Positions 8,371 to 17,300 of a stretch of DNA of 64,000 nucleotides are shown here, piece after piece. The DNA comes from UBA6522 sp965204155. Its GTDB lineage: Bacteria; Pseudomonadota; Gammaproteobacteria; Steroidobacterales; Rariloculaceae. Numbering within the stretch: position 1 is the stretch's first letter; each line of letters opens with the position of its first letter. The notes under the pieces were generated by a model. The model worked only from the letters and a program-made list of their open reading frames with translations, searched no databases and was not told where the DNA came from. Both the position numbers and the translations under genes were made by a program. The stretch covers positions 3,410,001-3,474,000 of the forward strand of contig OZ241971.1 in assembly GCA_965204155.1 (NCBI GenBank). The letters are read 5' to 3'.

Positions 8371-8826
8371 CTAGAACGGGATGTCGTCGTCCAGCGGCTC
8401 GGACGTGGCGGCCGGAGCCTCGGGCGCCGGCTGGGAAGCCGCCTGTGCGCCGTTGGCGTCGGACCCGTTGGCGCCCTTGGGCTTGTCCAGGAACTGGACG
8501 CGCCCGCCCGGGGCCAGCCGGATCTCGGTGGAGAACCGGTCGGAGTCCTCCCCGTCCTTGCGCCAGCGCCGCGTCTGCATCGTGCCGGACACGTACACCA
8601 GCCGGCCCTTGCGGGCGTGCTTCTCGAGCATGTCGATCAGCCCGGGCTGGAAGGTCACGACCCGGTGCCACTCGGTGCGGTCGACCCGCTCGCCGGTGTT
8701 GCGGTTGAGGTAGCCTTCGTCGGTGGCGACGGACATGTTCGCCACGCGGCCGCCGCTCGTGAGGTGGTTGATGGTGACATCGGCGCCCAAACGGCCGATG
8801 ACTTCCGCGCGATTCAAACCATACAT
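8371..8826 (-). CDS. ssb: Single-stranded DNA-binding protein
   Basis: The 151-residue protein binds single-stranded DNA and recruits repair and replication partners. The OB fold runs through residues 1-108 (MYGLNRAEVIGRLGADV at the start, VDRTEWHRVV and GRLVYVSGTMQTRRW in the core). A glycine/alanine/proline linker follows and the protein ends in the classic acidic tip DDDIPF, which contacts partner proteins. It is slightly shorter than the E. coli protein (178). Lying upstream of the SLOG-DUF4326-alkB trio and in the same strand block as Toprim, SNO helicase and ParB, it is almost surely an element-borne copy, although I cannot see whether the chromosome has its own. Confidence 0.95.
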   Translation of the reverse strand: MYGLNRAEVIGRLGADVTINHLTSGGRVANMSVATDEGYLNRNTGERVDRTEWHRVVTFQPGLIDMLEKHARKGRLVYVSGTMQTRRWRKDGEDSDRFSTEIRLAPGGRVQFLDKPKGANGSDANGAQAASQPAPEAPAATSEPLDDDIPF

Positions 8827-8929
8827 GGTAGATCTCCTGAGGTCTTGAGTGATGACAAGGGGTTGGCGAACCGGGAACGACCCTCGCGGGCCCTTCCCGA
8901 TTCATCCTCGAAGGGGCTACGCCCCACTC

Positions 8930-9148
8930 TCAAGAGCCTGGACCTGGCGATTCGGTCAGGGCCTCGCGAATCGCCCGATCGGAGAGGCCGAGTTCGGTCA
9001 GCAGGGCAGCGGGGTCCAGTGTCGGGACGGGGGATTCGTTGTGCGGACCGGAATCCGGACCGAGCGCGTCGGCCACCGAATCCGCGTGGCGGTGCGTGTT
9101 GAAGTCCAGCGGCACGGGCGCCGTGGCGAGATGTGCAATGTGGTACAT
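8930..9148 (-). CDS. Small hypothetical protein, 72 residues
   Basis: I do not recognise this protein. It begins at an ATG at 9148 (MYHIAHLATAPVPLDFN) and ends with a helical segment (LDPAALLTELGLSDRAIREAL) that resembles a short helical bundle or helix-turn-helix-like end. There is no membrane segment. It lies directly upstream of ssb on the same strand and is the last minus-strand backbone gene before the plus-strand cargo block. The ATG is preceded by GGAGAACACCCCCC, a usable but spaced ribosome-binding site. It could be a small element-encoded regulator; confidence is modest. Confidence 0.5.
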   Translation of the reverse strand: MYHIAHLATAPVPLDFNTHRHADSVADALGPDSGPHNESPVPTLDPAALLTELGLSDRAIREALTESPGPGS

Positions 9149-9343
9149 GGGGGGTGTTCTCCGCAGAGGGGTGAAAGTCCCCGGAGCGGAAGACTCTCTC
9201 TTCCCCGGGGGCTCGCCCCGCAAGGTGCTGTCCCCATCGCCGCGGGGATCGCCGGTCGTCTGCGGCCTGTTCGGAGAGTAGTGTAGGATGGCGCTCCCCC
9301 GTCCGGGCCGGAAGATACGTCAGGGCCACCCGAAGCTGTCGAC

Positions 9344-9814
9344 ATGGATGTTCGCATCGAAATGCTCGATCCCATTCATGTGGCGCGCATCCGTCACGTC
9401 GGCCCCTACGAGGACGTCGGTCGCTGTTTCGACCGGCTGTTCAGGTGGGCAGACAGCATCGGCCTGCCGACCGGCCGCGTGCTGACGCTCTCCTGGGACA
9501 ATCCCGAGGCGGTCGCCCCGGAGAAGCTGCGCTTCGACGCATGCGTCGAGTTGCGCACAGCGGAAGAGCCGCCCCCCGGCATCGTGCTGGGTCCGGTGCG
9601 CGGCGGGCGCCATGCCGTCTACCGGCTGACCGGTCCGTACGACGGGATTGCCCGGGCTTACGGCGGGCTGTTAGAGGACTGGCTGCCCAGCAGCGGCGAG
9701 TCGATGGGCGAAGGATCGTGCATGGAGCTGTACCGAACGATGGCCGTCGACGCTCCGTTTGATAAGTTGGTGACGGATCTCTATCTACCGTTGCGAGAGT
9801 CGCCGGGAGGGTGA
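9344..9814 (+). CDS. GyrI/SbmC-like effector-binding domain protein
   Basis: The 156-residue protein is a stand-alone GyrI-like domain (the small-molecule-binding fold of SbmC/GyrI and of AraC-type regulators such as Rob). It starts MDVRIEMLDPIHVARIRHVGPYEDVGRCFDRLF, has EKLRFDACVEL in the centre, then GGRHAVYRLTGPYDGI and a C-terminal CMELYRTMAVDAPFDKLVTDLYLPL, all typical. Family members bind hydrophobic ligands; SbmC protects gyrase from toxins such as microcin B17. There is no DNA-binding domain fused. It is the first plus-strand gene of the cargo block at 9.3-13.9 kb. The exact target cannot be told. Confidence 0.88.
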   Translation: MDVRIEMLDPIHVARIRHVGPYEDVGRCFDRLFRWADSIGLPTGRVLTLSWDNPEAVAPEKLRFDACVELRTAEEPPPGIVLGPVRGGRHAVYRLTGPYDGIARAYGGLLEDWLPSSGESMGEGSCMELYRTMAVDAPFDKLVTDLYLPLRESPGG

Positions 9815-9901
9815 CGGCGTCGAGCCGGCTGAAAATCGGTTCGGCGGACGCAGTGTCTGGTCGGAAGGGGAAGTGGGGCTTGAGAAACGGAGTTGTGGAC
9901 G

Positions 9902-11404
9902 ATGCTTGAAGAATTGAAGGCGAAGTTTCTCTGCAGCCGCTGTGTAGGTGAAAATTATCTACGCGCGGAAATGGAGCGGGAGGGTCAGTTTTGCCGTTGC
10001 TCGTACTGTGATCGGAAGGCGAGATGCTACCCGTTAGGAGCAATGTCAGACCGAATCTGCGAGGTATTCGAACAGCATTTCATTCGAACGTCAGACCAGC
10101 CAAATTCGTGGCAGCAGACGTTGTTATCTGATCGAGAGTCGGAATACGACTGGGAACGAGATGGCGAACCGGTCATTTATGCCATCGCGAACGCGGCCGA
10201 CATGCCGGAGAAGGCGGCTCGGGACATCCAGGAAATTCTCTCGGAAGAGTACGGCGATTTTGACAGCGCCGCGATGGGTATGGAAACCGAGTTCTGTGGG
10301 GATAGTTACTATGAGGAAAAAGGAACCAATGATGAAGGTTGGCAGGAGGACTGGCGCAGTTTCGAGCGCTCGCTGAAGACCGAGGCGCGATTTTTCAGTC
10401 GGACAGGGGCGCATCATCTTGAATCGGTCTTTCGCGGGATCAATACGATGTCCACGATCGACGGTAGGCCTCTACTAATTGACGCTGGGCCAGGCACGTC
10501 GATGGAGGTGATTTATCGTGCGCGAACATTTCAGTCGGATGATCGGCTGTGTGCTGCGCTTTGTCATCCTGATCGCGAATTGGGCTCACCTCCGGCAAGC
10601 CTAGCTAGCGAGGGGCGCATGAATGCGCGAGGGATCTCGATGTTTTACGGCGCGAATGAGTCGCGTGTTGCGATCGCTGAGGTTCGGCCTCCTGTGGGAA
10701 GTCAGGTGGCCATCGCTAGTTTCGAGATTATCCGTCCGCTGCGACTCGTGGATCTGGCGGCGGTCAGCGAAGTAAGTGAGCGTGGGAGCCTTTTCGATGC
10801 GAGACTTGGAGCTCGGCTGGAGCGCGCAATGTTCTTGCGTTCGTTAAGTCAGCGAATGACGCGCCCCGTGATGCCTGACGACGAAGCGTTCGAATACCTG
10901 CCGACCCAGGCAATCGCCGATTTTCTGGCCACGGAAAGCGAAATTCCCATTGACGGTATGGTGTTTCCGTCCGTGCAAGCAGCCGGGAACGCGTTAAACG
11001 TGGTGTTCTTCCACAAGGCGGCACGGGTAGCCCCGATTGAGGTGGCATATGGAACTGAAATCGAGGCGGCAACCGGTGACATGTACGAGGGAGGTTGGGA
11101 AAGGGATTATACCGTGATTGAGCGGGTTCCGCCGGCGGCTGAGAAGGATGTGGCGGGTCCCGCAAACGGCCTGCGTCCTAATGTCGCAGCGATGCTGAGA
11201 CGTCAGTGGACGCAGCAAACAAGGGACTCGCGGGAGCCGGCACTGCGTATCAATCTCGATTCGATCAAGGTGCATGTCGTACGTGCAGTCAATTTCGAGA
11301 CGAGTGAACATAACGTTACGCGCATGCAGTTCATGAAGCATGACTTGGAAGTTGAAAAGATTCAAAAAGTACCGCCTTTCGTCGTGAGTGATGCCGACCT
11401 ATAG
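9902..11404 (+). CDS. RES-domain protein with HEPN/RES N-terminal domain
   Basis: The 500-residue protein has two parts. The N-terminal half has a Cys cluster (CSRC at about residue 12, then CRCSYC) and an acidic helical region, as in the HEPN/RES N-terminal domain. The C-terminal half from about residue 200 is a RES domain: IYRARTFQS, then GRMNARGISMFYGANESRVAIAEVRPPVGSQ split over a loop, giving the R, Y, E and S/N residues expected at the NAD site. RES proteins degrade NAD+ as toxins, usually with an Xre antitoxin; none is adjacent here. The ATG at 9902 is preferred to the TTG at 9893 because GGAG lies 9 bases before it. Base composition is AT-richer than the backbone, so it is likely acquired. 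Confidence 0.85.
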   Translation: MLEELKAKFLCSRCVGENYLRAEMEREGQFCRCSYCDRKARCYPLGAMSDRICEVFEQHFIRTSDQPNSWQQTLLSDRESEYDWERDGEPVIYAIANAADMPEKAARDIQEILSEEYGDFDSAAMGMETEFCGDSYYEEKGTNDEGWQEDWRSFERSLKTEARFFSRTGAHHLESVFRGINTMSTIDGRPLLIDAGPGTSMEVIYRARTFQSDDRLCAALCHPDRELGSPPASLASEGRMNARGISMFYGANESRVAIAEVRPPVGSQVAIASFEIIRPLRLVDLAAVSEVSERGSLFDARLGARLERAMFLRSLSQRMTRPVMPDDEAFEYLPTQAIADFLATESEIPIDGMVFPSVQAAGNALNVVFFHKAARVAPIEVAYGTEIEAATGDMYEGGWERDYTVIERVPPAAEKDVAGPANGLRPNVAAMLRRQWTQQTRDSREPALRINLDSIKVHVVRAVNFETSEHNVTRMQFMKHDLEVEKIQKVPPFVVSDADL

Positions 11405-11639
11405 TTCTGTAATTGGAGGCCTCTCGACTGATGTGCAGAGACAGTGTCGCTGCCGAGTTATCGCCCGACGCGTCAACGAGCGCGACCACTAGCGTGAGGT
11501 TCTATGGATCTGCAGGCACGCCACGTTAGAGTACGAACGCCAATTCCAGACAAGTCAGACAGTGAGATAAGGGAGTGATGAGGTGCGAGCGCTGCAAGCA
11601 AATCACCCTCATATACGTAGGAGTTTTAGAGGATAAATC
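11405..11639. other. Intergenic region, nothing clear
   Basis: A gap of 235 bp between the RES gene and the membrane protein gene. I see no gene, clear terminator or repeat. The last 15 bases (GGAGTTTTAGAGGATAA) hold the ribosome-binding site of the next gene. Confidence 0.4.
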
Positions 11640-13061
11640 ATGGAAAAAGACACTGTGACATTTCCGGAACTATTGCGCATTGCAGCAAATTGCGCAGAAG
11701 TTTGTATAGGAGATAAGAATTGTATCGTCAAGTTCGATGGTCGCGGTATTGAATCCATCGGCGATGACCGGTTCATTGTCAACTTGCCCGGAGCTGTTCT
11801 GGTTAGGGTCTTTTCACATCCGACGAACAAGTCATATGAAACTCTAACTGGTCCTCCGTGGCAAACATCTCTACATGCGATGAGTAGCGGTAACGTCAGC
11901 AGGGCATTGGAATATGCGTTCGGAACTGCAAGGGAATCCGCGCCACCGGAAATTGTCTCCAAACTCGCCTCAGCCTACAGGAGGATTGGTAGCGGGACCC
12001 GATCTACCAAACAGAAGATTGCATGGGTCAATCAAGTCGCAAACGCGCTAGAAGGTGCGAGCGAGTGGATTTCCGCTAGCGAGACATTGGATTTTCAGCG
12101 CGGAAATTCTACGGTGCGGCCGAAAGGACGCACGCTAACTCACCCCTTCTTGGAGGCATGTCAGAAGATAGAAGCGCTATTGGGTGAGGAAGGAGTACTG
12201 AAGACGAATGTGGGCTGGGGAGATATCGACTTCTTCGATGTATGGCAAGTGCTGGATAGGATCCTGCAAATGACTCGTCAACTTGGAGAAGTTACAAGCA
12301 ACGATGTATCTGCCTTGGAGACTAACCGGACGATCAATGTGCTCGAATCAATACTATCTACATTAGAGGAAATGAAGGACTGGAATCTATCAAGAGAAAA
12401 CGCTGCGAGCGAGCGTTTGAGATACATGAGTGAGGTGGAACACTTCGAGCGAGACCTGATTCAAGCGTTGCAGGGATGGTTTCCAATGTGGTCGTCACTG
12501 CGATTGGAAACACAAAAGACGGAAGCATTAGAAACCGAAAGGCGCGCAAAACACGCGCAAGCAGAAGCGAGCGGCGCGGCAACTAGTGAGATAGCTGTGG
12601 ATTACACAGAACAAGGTAAGCGCGCCAAGAGGAGCAGATATTGCTGGACGCTTTTGTCCCTTGCTGCTGCGGCGAGCATATTGTTGATTGCGTTTGGGTT
12701 AATGGACGGCGGAAGTGATGAGCAGGTTCCAGTTTGGAGTGTTCAGCGACTGGATTCCATAATCACCAGGTTCTTGAGTGCTAGTGTTTTCGGCGGGGTA
12801 GCATACTGGGCCGGACGAATTGCGACAATGAGGCTTCGAGAGGAAGGAGAACACCTACATAAGGCACTCATTGCTCGAACACTAAAGGGAATGAAGGAAG
12901 GAGCAGATACGGAAGAAACGCGGGCGCAAATTGATTTGGCCGGACACCTCAGTTTGCTTCAGGTCGGAGATCAGGAGAAAATTTCTCGAGTCGGGCCGAT
13001 AACAGGCAACGCTGGTGCGCACTTGAGCAGCGTGATTCAAAAATCGATAGATTCCGAATGA
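11640..13061 (+). CDS. Unknown coiled-coil protein with two membrane segments
   Basis: I cannot assign this 473-residue protein to a family. The first 90 residues look like a compact alpha/beta domain. A long helical region follows; residues about 245-330 are charged and likely coiled-coil (ERDLIQALQGWF, ETERRAKHAQAEA). Two membrane segments are seen, near residues 334-355 (LLSLAAAASILLIAFGLM) and 377-398 (FLSASVFGGVAYWAGR), then a helical C-terminal tail. The layout recalls DUF6161-type proteins but only in architecture. A good ribosome-binding site (GAGGA) precedes the ATG. It lies upstream of a second unknown membrane-anchored protein and downstream of a RES toxin, a context typical of defence cargo. 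Composition is markedly AT-richer than the backbone. Confidence 0.75.
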   Translation: MEKDTVTFPELLRIAANCAEVCIGDKNCIVKFDGRGIESIGDDRFIVNLPGAVLVRVFSHPTNKSYETLTGPPWQTSLHAMSSGNVSRALEYAFGTARESAPPEIVSKLASAYRRIGSGTRSTKQKIAWVNQVANALEGASEWISASETLDFQRGNSTVRPKGRTLTHPFLEACQKIEALLGEEGVLKTNVGWGDIDFFDVWQVLDRILQMTRQLGEVTSNDVSALETNRTINVLESILSTLEEMKDWNLSRENAASERLRYMSEVEHFERDLIQALQGWFPMWSSLRLETQKTEALETERRAKHAQAEASGAATSEIAVDYTEQGKRAKRSRYCWTLLSLAAAASILLIAFGLMDGGSDEQVPVWSVQRLDSIITRFLSASVFGGVAYWAGRIATMRLREEGEHLHKALIARTLKGMKEGADTEETRAQIDLAGHLSLLQVGDQEKISRVGPITGNAGAHLSSVIQKSIDSE

Positions 13062-13136
13062 GGATATTGGACTATCGTTTGCGGTCAATTATATCGCCAC
13101 TGTATTCCTCACGGTGTATTAAGGGAGCTACTTGCT

Positions 13137-13934
13137 ATGGATTGGATTACAATAGCGGTTACACTGTTTATGTTGATCGTCTGGACGGTGGTCGTTCGGG
13201 CTTTTCCGGAAGTACTCGCGACGAGTATCTTGAAGTATATTGAGCACGACTACAACAAGAAAATGGAGGAGCTAAGGGGCGACATCCAAGCAAGTAATTC
13301 GGCTATAGTGTCATCTGTCAACTACCTTACAGAGTCTCAATCAGAACTACGGTCGAAGGTTATATCCTCCGTTGAGGCACTATGGGTGGCCATGGAGAAA
13401 ATGCACGAAGCGTACTCTTCGATACTAGGTTTTATAATAATGCTAACTCCCGAGGAATTGGATGCCTGCGTGAGTGGCCGAGAGGACTCTGGTCTGCGTT
13501 CGGTTCTTGAGGAACACGGCGATGGCGTTCAGTTTTTCTCCGAAACCACAAAGAGTATACGATCCTGTCTAAGTGGATCGGAAATAATCTACGTCAGCAG
13601 TAGGCTTTGGCTTCTCTACGAAACTACAATGAGAGTTTATGGTCGTATTGGTTACTTGGTCGGTCGCTCAGTGAGAGACGGTAAATACCACGACTGGAGA
13701 AATGACAAACCCATGATGTCTATACTTCGACAAACGCTTAGTGAAAATCAAATCAACAGCGCGAGAGAAAGTAGAATCGGTGGAACTCACGACATACTCA
13801 GTTGGTTGAAGGCCGAGTTCGTAAAGGAAGCAAGCGAACTTGTACGAGGATCTCGCGAACTCGCTCACTCGGTATCAGAAATTCATGGCATTTTGAAGGG
13901 CGAAGTCGATAATCGATACCAACGATTGAGCTAG
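13137..13934 (+). CDS. Unknown membrane-anchored helical protein
   Basis: The 265-residue protein has an N-terminal membrane segment (residues 4-21, ITIAVTLFMLIVWTVVVR) followed by a wholly helical cytoplasmic part with a likely coiled coil at residues 40-75 and a charged C-terminal helix. I see no catalytic motif. A ribosome-binding site (GGGAG) lies 11 bases before the ATG. The gene follows the previous membrane protein by 75 bp on the same strand, with the same AT-rich composition, so the two were probably acquired and are transcribed together. Function is unknown; a role as a membrane effector or sensor of a defence system is a guess from context. Confidence 0.7.
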   Translation: MDWITIAVTLFMLIVWTVVVRAFPEVLATSILKYIEHDYNKKMEELRGDIQASNSAIVSSVNYLTESQSELRSKVISSVEALWVAMEKMHEAYSSILGFIIMLTPEELDACVSGREDSGLRSVLEEHGDGVQFFSETTKSIRSCLSGSEIIYVSSRLWLLYETTMRVYGRIGYLVGRSVRDGKYHDWRNDKPMMSILRQTLSENQINSARESRIGGTHDILSWLKAEFVKEASELVRGSRELAHSVSEIHGILKGEVDNRYQRLS

Positions 13935-13985
13935 TCCTTATGTGCTGGCTTCACGTATAGGGTGAACGCTGGAGTCAGCGGGTGC

Positions 13986-14255
13986 TCAATGAAGATCGTG
14001 ACGGGGTGATCCAGAGTCATTCCGCATGGCAGCGGCGGCAAGTCTCATCCAGGCGTCGCGGTCCAGGCCGAGTCGGGCGTTGAGTTTGGAGCACAGCCTT
14101 TCCGCGTCGGCGAGGGTGAGCGCCACCAGCGCGGTGGGCACGTAGCCTGGGACGTGCTCGAACACGATGCGGATCTGCTGCGGTCGGGCGGGCGGGGCGT
14201 ATTCGGGACAGAACGCGAACACGGGGTTCTCGGGGAGCGTGCTGGTGGGCGACAT
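13986..14255 (-). CDS. Small hypothetical backbone protein, 89 residues
   Basis: An 89-residue protein of unknown function. It has a proline-rich first 30 residues, a strand PQQIRIVFEHVPGYVPTALVALTL and a helical end (ADAERLCSKLNARLGLDRDAWMRLAAAAM). No membrane segment. The ATG at 14255 has AGGAGAA about 6 bases upstream (CAGGAGAATTCCGTC), a good ribosome-binding site. It lies downstream of the strawberry-notch helicase gene on the same strand, at the point where the minus-strand backbone resumes after the cargo block. It is GC-rich like the backbone. I infer that it is a backbone accessory gene. Confidence 0.65.
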   Translation of the reverse strand: MSPTSTLPENPVFAFCPEYAPPARPQQIRIVFEHVPGYVPTALVALTLADAERLCSKLNARLGLDRDAWMRLAAAAMRNDSGSPRHDLH

Positions 14256-14381
14256 GACGGAATTCTCCTGTGGAAACGGGACGGTGGCGGTGCGGCAAGA
14301 GCCGAAAGCGGGCCGGCTGGCGAGGGCTGTGGACCGGTCGGCGACGAGCGCGGGCCGGCTATACGTATAGGAGGGACCGGC

Positions 14382-17300
14382 TCAGGCTGCCGCGCCGTCG
14401 AGGGGGTAGCGGTCGAGGACACGGCCGATCGTGTCCGCGTCGGGCGCGAACACGCGCGTGCGCCACGAGACGACCTCCGTCACGCAGCCGAGGCGCTTGA
14501 GTACCGGCAGGTCGGTGTCCACCGCCCCGACGAGTTCGATGCGGTCAGCGCCCATCTGGCGGCACCGGATCAGGCGCCAGCCGTTGGCGAGGCCGAACGC
14601 CGTGCCGCGGCCCGTCAGCGCCTGGTGAACCTCGGCGGCGCTGAGCCGGACGCCGCCGCCGAGACCGAACGCCCGGCGCATCGCGGTCGCCTGCTCGGGA
14701 TTGAGCACGCGGCCTATCAGGGCGTCCCCGTCGTCGGTGCGAAGCCGGCGCACGCGCAGGTCTTGCTGCGGAAGCCGGTCCCAGACCGGCAGCAGCAGCC
14801 CGGTCACGAGCCAGAGCCGGGAGTTCCTGTGGGTGGGCAGGGATTCCACTTCGGCGTCCCACAGCGTTCGCCATTCGGTATCGTCGGCCTTGCGCCAGTG
14901 CGACGCTTTCAGCGCGGCGTCCGCGGCCGTGTCGCGCGAGGCCGGCCTCAACAGCCGCACGCGGGGCTGGATGCTGCCGTCGTCCAGCATGCGCGACGGG
15001 GCGGGCACCCGGACGGCGGCGCGGTTCGAGCGTGCGTTGACTATCAACGCGGCCTTGTTGCCGCCCGCCAGGGCCTGGTCGCGCAAGCGAATGGCGGCAT
15101 CCGCGGTGAGCGGTTCGAGCCGGTCCTTGCGGGCGATCGCGACCAGTTCGGTGGCCGCGCCGGTACGCTCGTGCGTCATCAATTGTTCCCTGGATTCCAC
15201 GAGGAGCGACTCGGCCAGGATGTTCTCCACGCCCTGCTCGAAGGTGCCGGCCTCCATGGCCTGCTCGATGTTGGCGTCGATGCGCGTTTCCAGTTCCGCG
15301 AACAGCGTGTTCTGCTCCTCGATGGGCAGGGCCAGCAGCCGGTTCAGGAACTTCGGCATGGGCGGCAGGTCCTCCTTGAGATGGCCTTCGTGGGCGAGTT
15401 TCAGGCCCGTGGCTTTCTCGAAGCGGTCCAGCGACCAGCCGTTTATGTAGCCCATCCAGAGGGCACCGTAGAACTGGCGCAAGGCGGCCCGCGCGTACGG
15501 GCTTTCCAGGTTGTCGCTGGCCTTGAACAGCGCCGCGTCGGCCCCGCCCAGGGATGTCTGGGAATCCCTCTGTCCACGCGTGAGCGCCCCCAGGCTGTCG
15601 AGCCGGCGTGCAATGGTGGCGATGAACCGCCGCTCGCCCTTCACGTCCGTGGTCACGGGGCGGAACACCGGCGCGGACGCCTGGTGTGTGCGGTGCGTCC
15701 GCCCGAGTCCCTGGATGGCTTGCTCTGCGCGCCACCCGGGTTCCAGCAGGTAGTGGACTCTGCGCGCGGTGTTCCCGCAGTCCAGCGCCGCGTGATAGCT
15801 GCGCCCGGTGCCCCCGGCCATCGAGAACACGAGGATTCTCTTGGTGCCTTCCATGAACGCGGCGGTCTCGGCTAGGTTGGCGGACGCGGGCCGGGTCTTC
15901 AGCGCCAGGCGTTCGCCGTCGGCATCGACAATCCTCAGCACGCGCCGGGACCGTCCGGTGACTTCCGCCACCGCTTCGTGACCAAAGTGATGAAGGATCT
16001 GGTCCAGCGCGGCGGGCACGGGCGGCAGGGCTGCCAGCCGCTCGATCAGCGCGTCGCGAGCCGCGACGGCTTCCTGGGAAAGCACCGACTTGCCGTCGTC
16101 GTCGAACACCGGACGGGACATGAGGTTGCCCTCGTCGTCGGTGAACGGTTGCTGCAACTGCACGGGAAAGGCGTGGGCCAGGTAGGAGAGAATCGACTCC
16201 CTCGGCGTCAGGTCGATGTTCAGGTCGTTCCATTCCGAAGTAGGCACCTCGGCGATGCGGCGCTCCATCAGCGCCTCTCCGGTGGAAACGAGCTGGATCA
16301 CCGACGCGCGGCCGGCTTCCCGGTCGGCCTCCACGGCTCGGATCAGCGCCGGGCACTTCATGGAGGTCAGCAGGTGCCCGAAGAACCGCTGCTTGGCGCC
16401 CTCGAACGCGGACAGGGCCGCCGACTTGGCGTTGCGGTTGAGCGTGCGCTTCTCGTCGGAGATGCCGGTACTCTGCAGCGCCTGTTCCAGGTGCGAATGG
16501 ATGATCTTGAACGCGTCGGCGTACGAGTCATAGATCCGGCGCTGCTCGTCGGTGAGAGGGTGCTCCAGCATTTCGACTTCCACCCCGTCATAGGAAAGGG
16601 CCCGGGCCTGGTACAGTCCGAGCGCCTTCAGGTCGCGGGCGACGACTTCCATGGCCGCCACGCCGCCCGATTCCATCGCGGACACAAAATCCGTGCGTCT
16701 CTCGAACGGGGTCTCGTCGGTGCCCCAGAGTCCGAGGCGCTGGGCGTAGGCCAGTCCCGCCAGGGTCGTTGCGCCGGTGGCGGACACGTACAGTATGCGG
16801 GCGTCCGGCAGCGCGTTCTGGAGGCGCAGCCCCGCGCGGCCCTGCCGGGAGGGAGCGACATCCCCCCGGCTTCCCTTGGAACCGGCCGCGTTGGCCATGG
16901 CGTGGGCTTCGTCGAACACGATGACGCCGGAGAACGCGTGACGGTCTTCCTCGTCGAGACCGTCGGCCAGCCACTTGACGATCTGCTTCAACCGCGATTG
17001 CGAGCCCTGCCGGGCGGGGGAACGCAGCGCCGCGTAGGTGGCGAACAGGATGCCCTGCCGATGGGGGATCGGATCGGCCGGGCGGATCTTCCCCAGCGGG
17101 ACGACATCGGCCTCGGCGCCGCCGAGCGCGGCCCAGTCCCGGCGGGCGTCCTCCAGGAGCTTGTCGGAGGCCGACAGCCACAACGCGCGCCGGGTGCCCC
17201 GCAACCACCGGTCCAGAATGATGGCGGCAACCTGCCGGCCCTTGCCGCAGCCGGTGCCGTCGCCGAGCATCCAGCCGCGCCGGAATCGTACCGGAGACGA

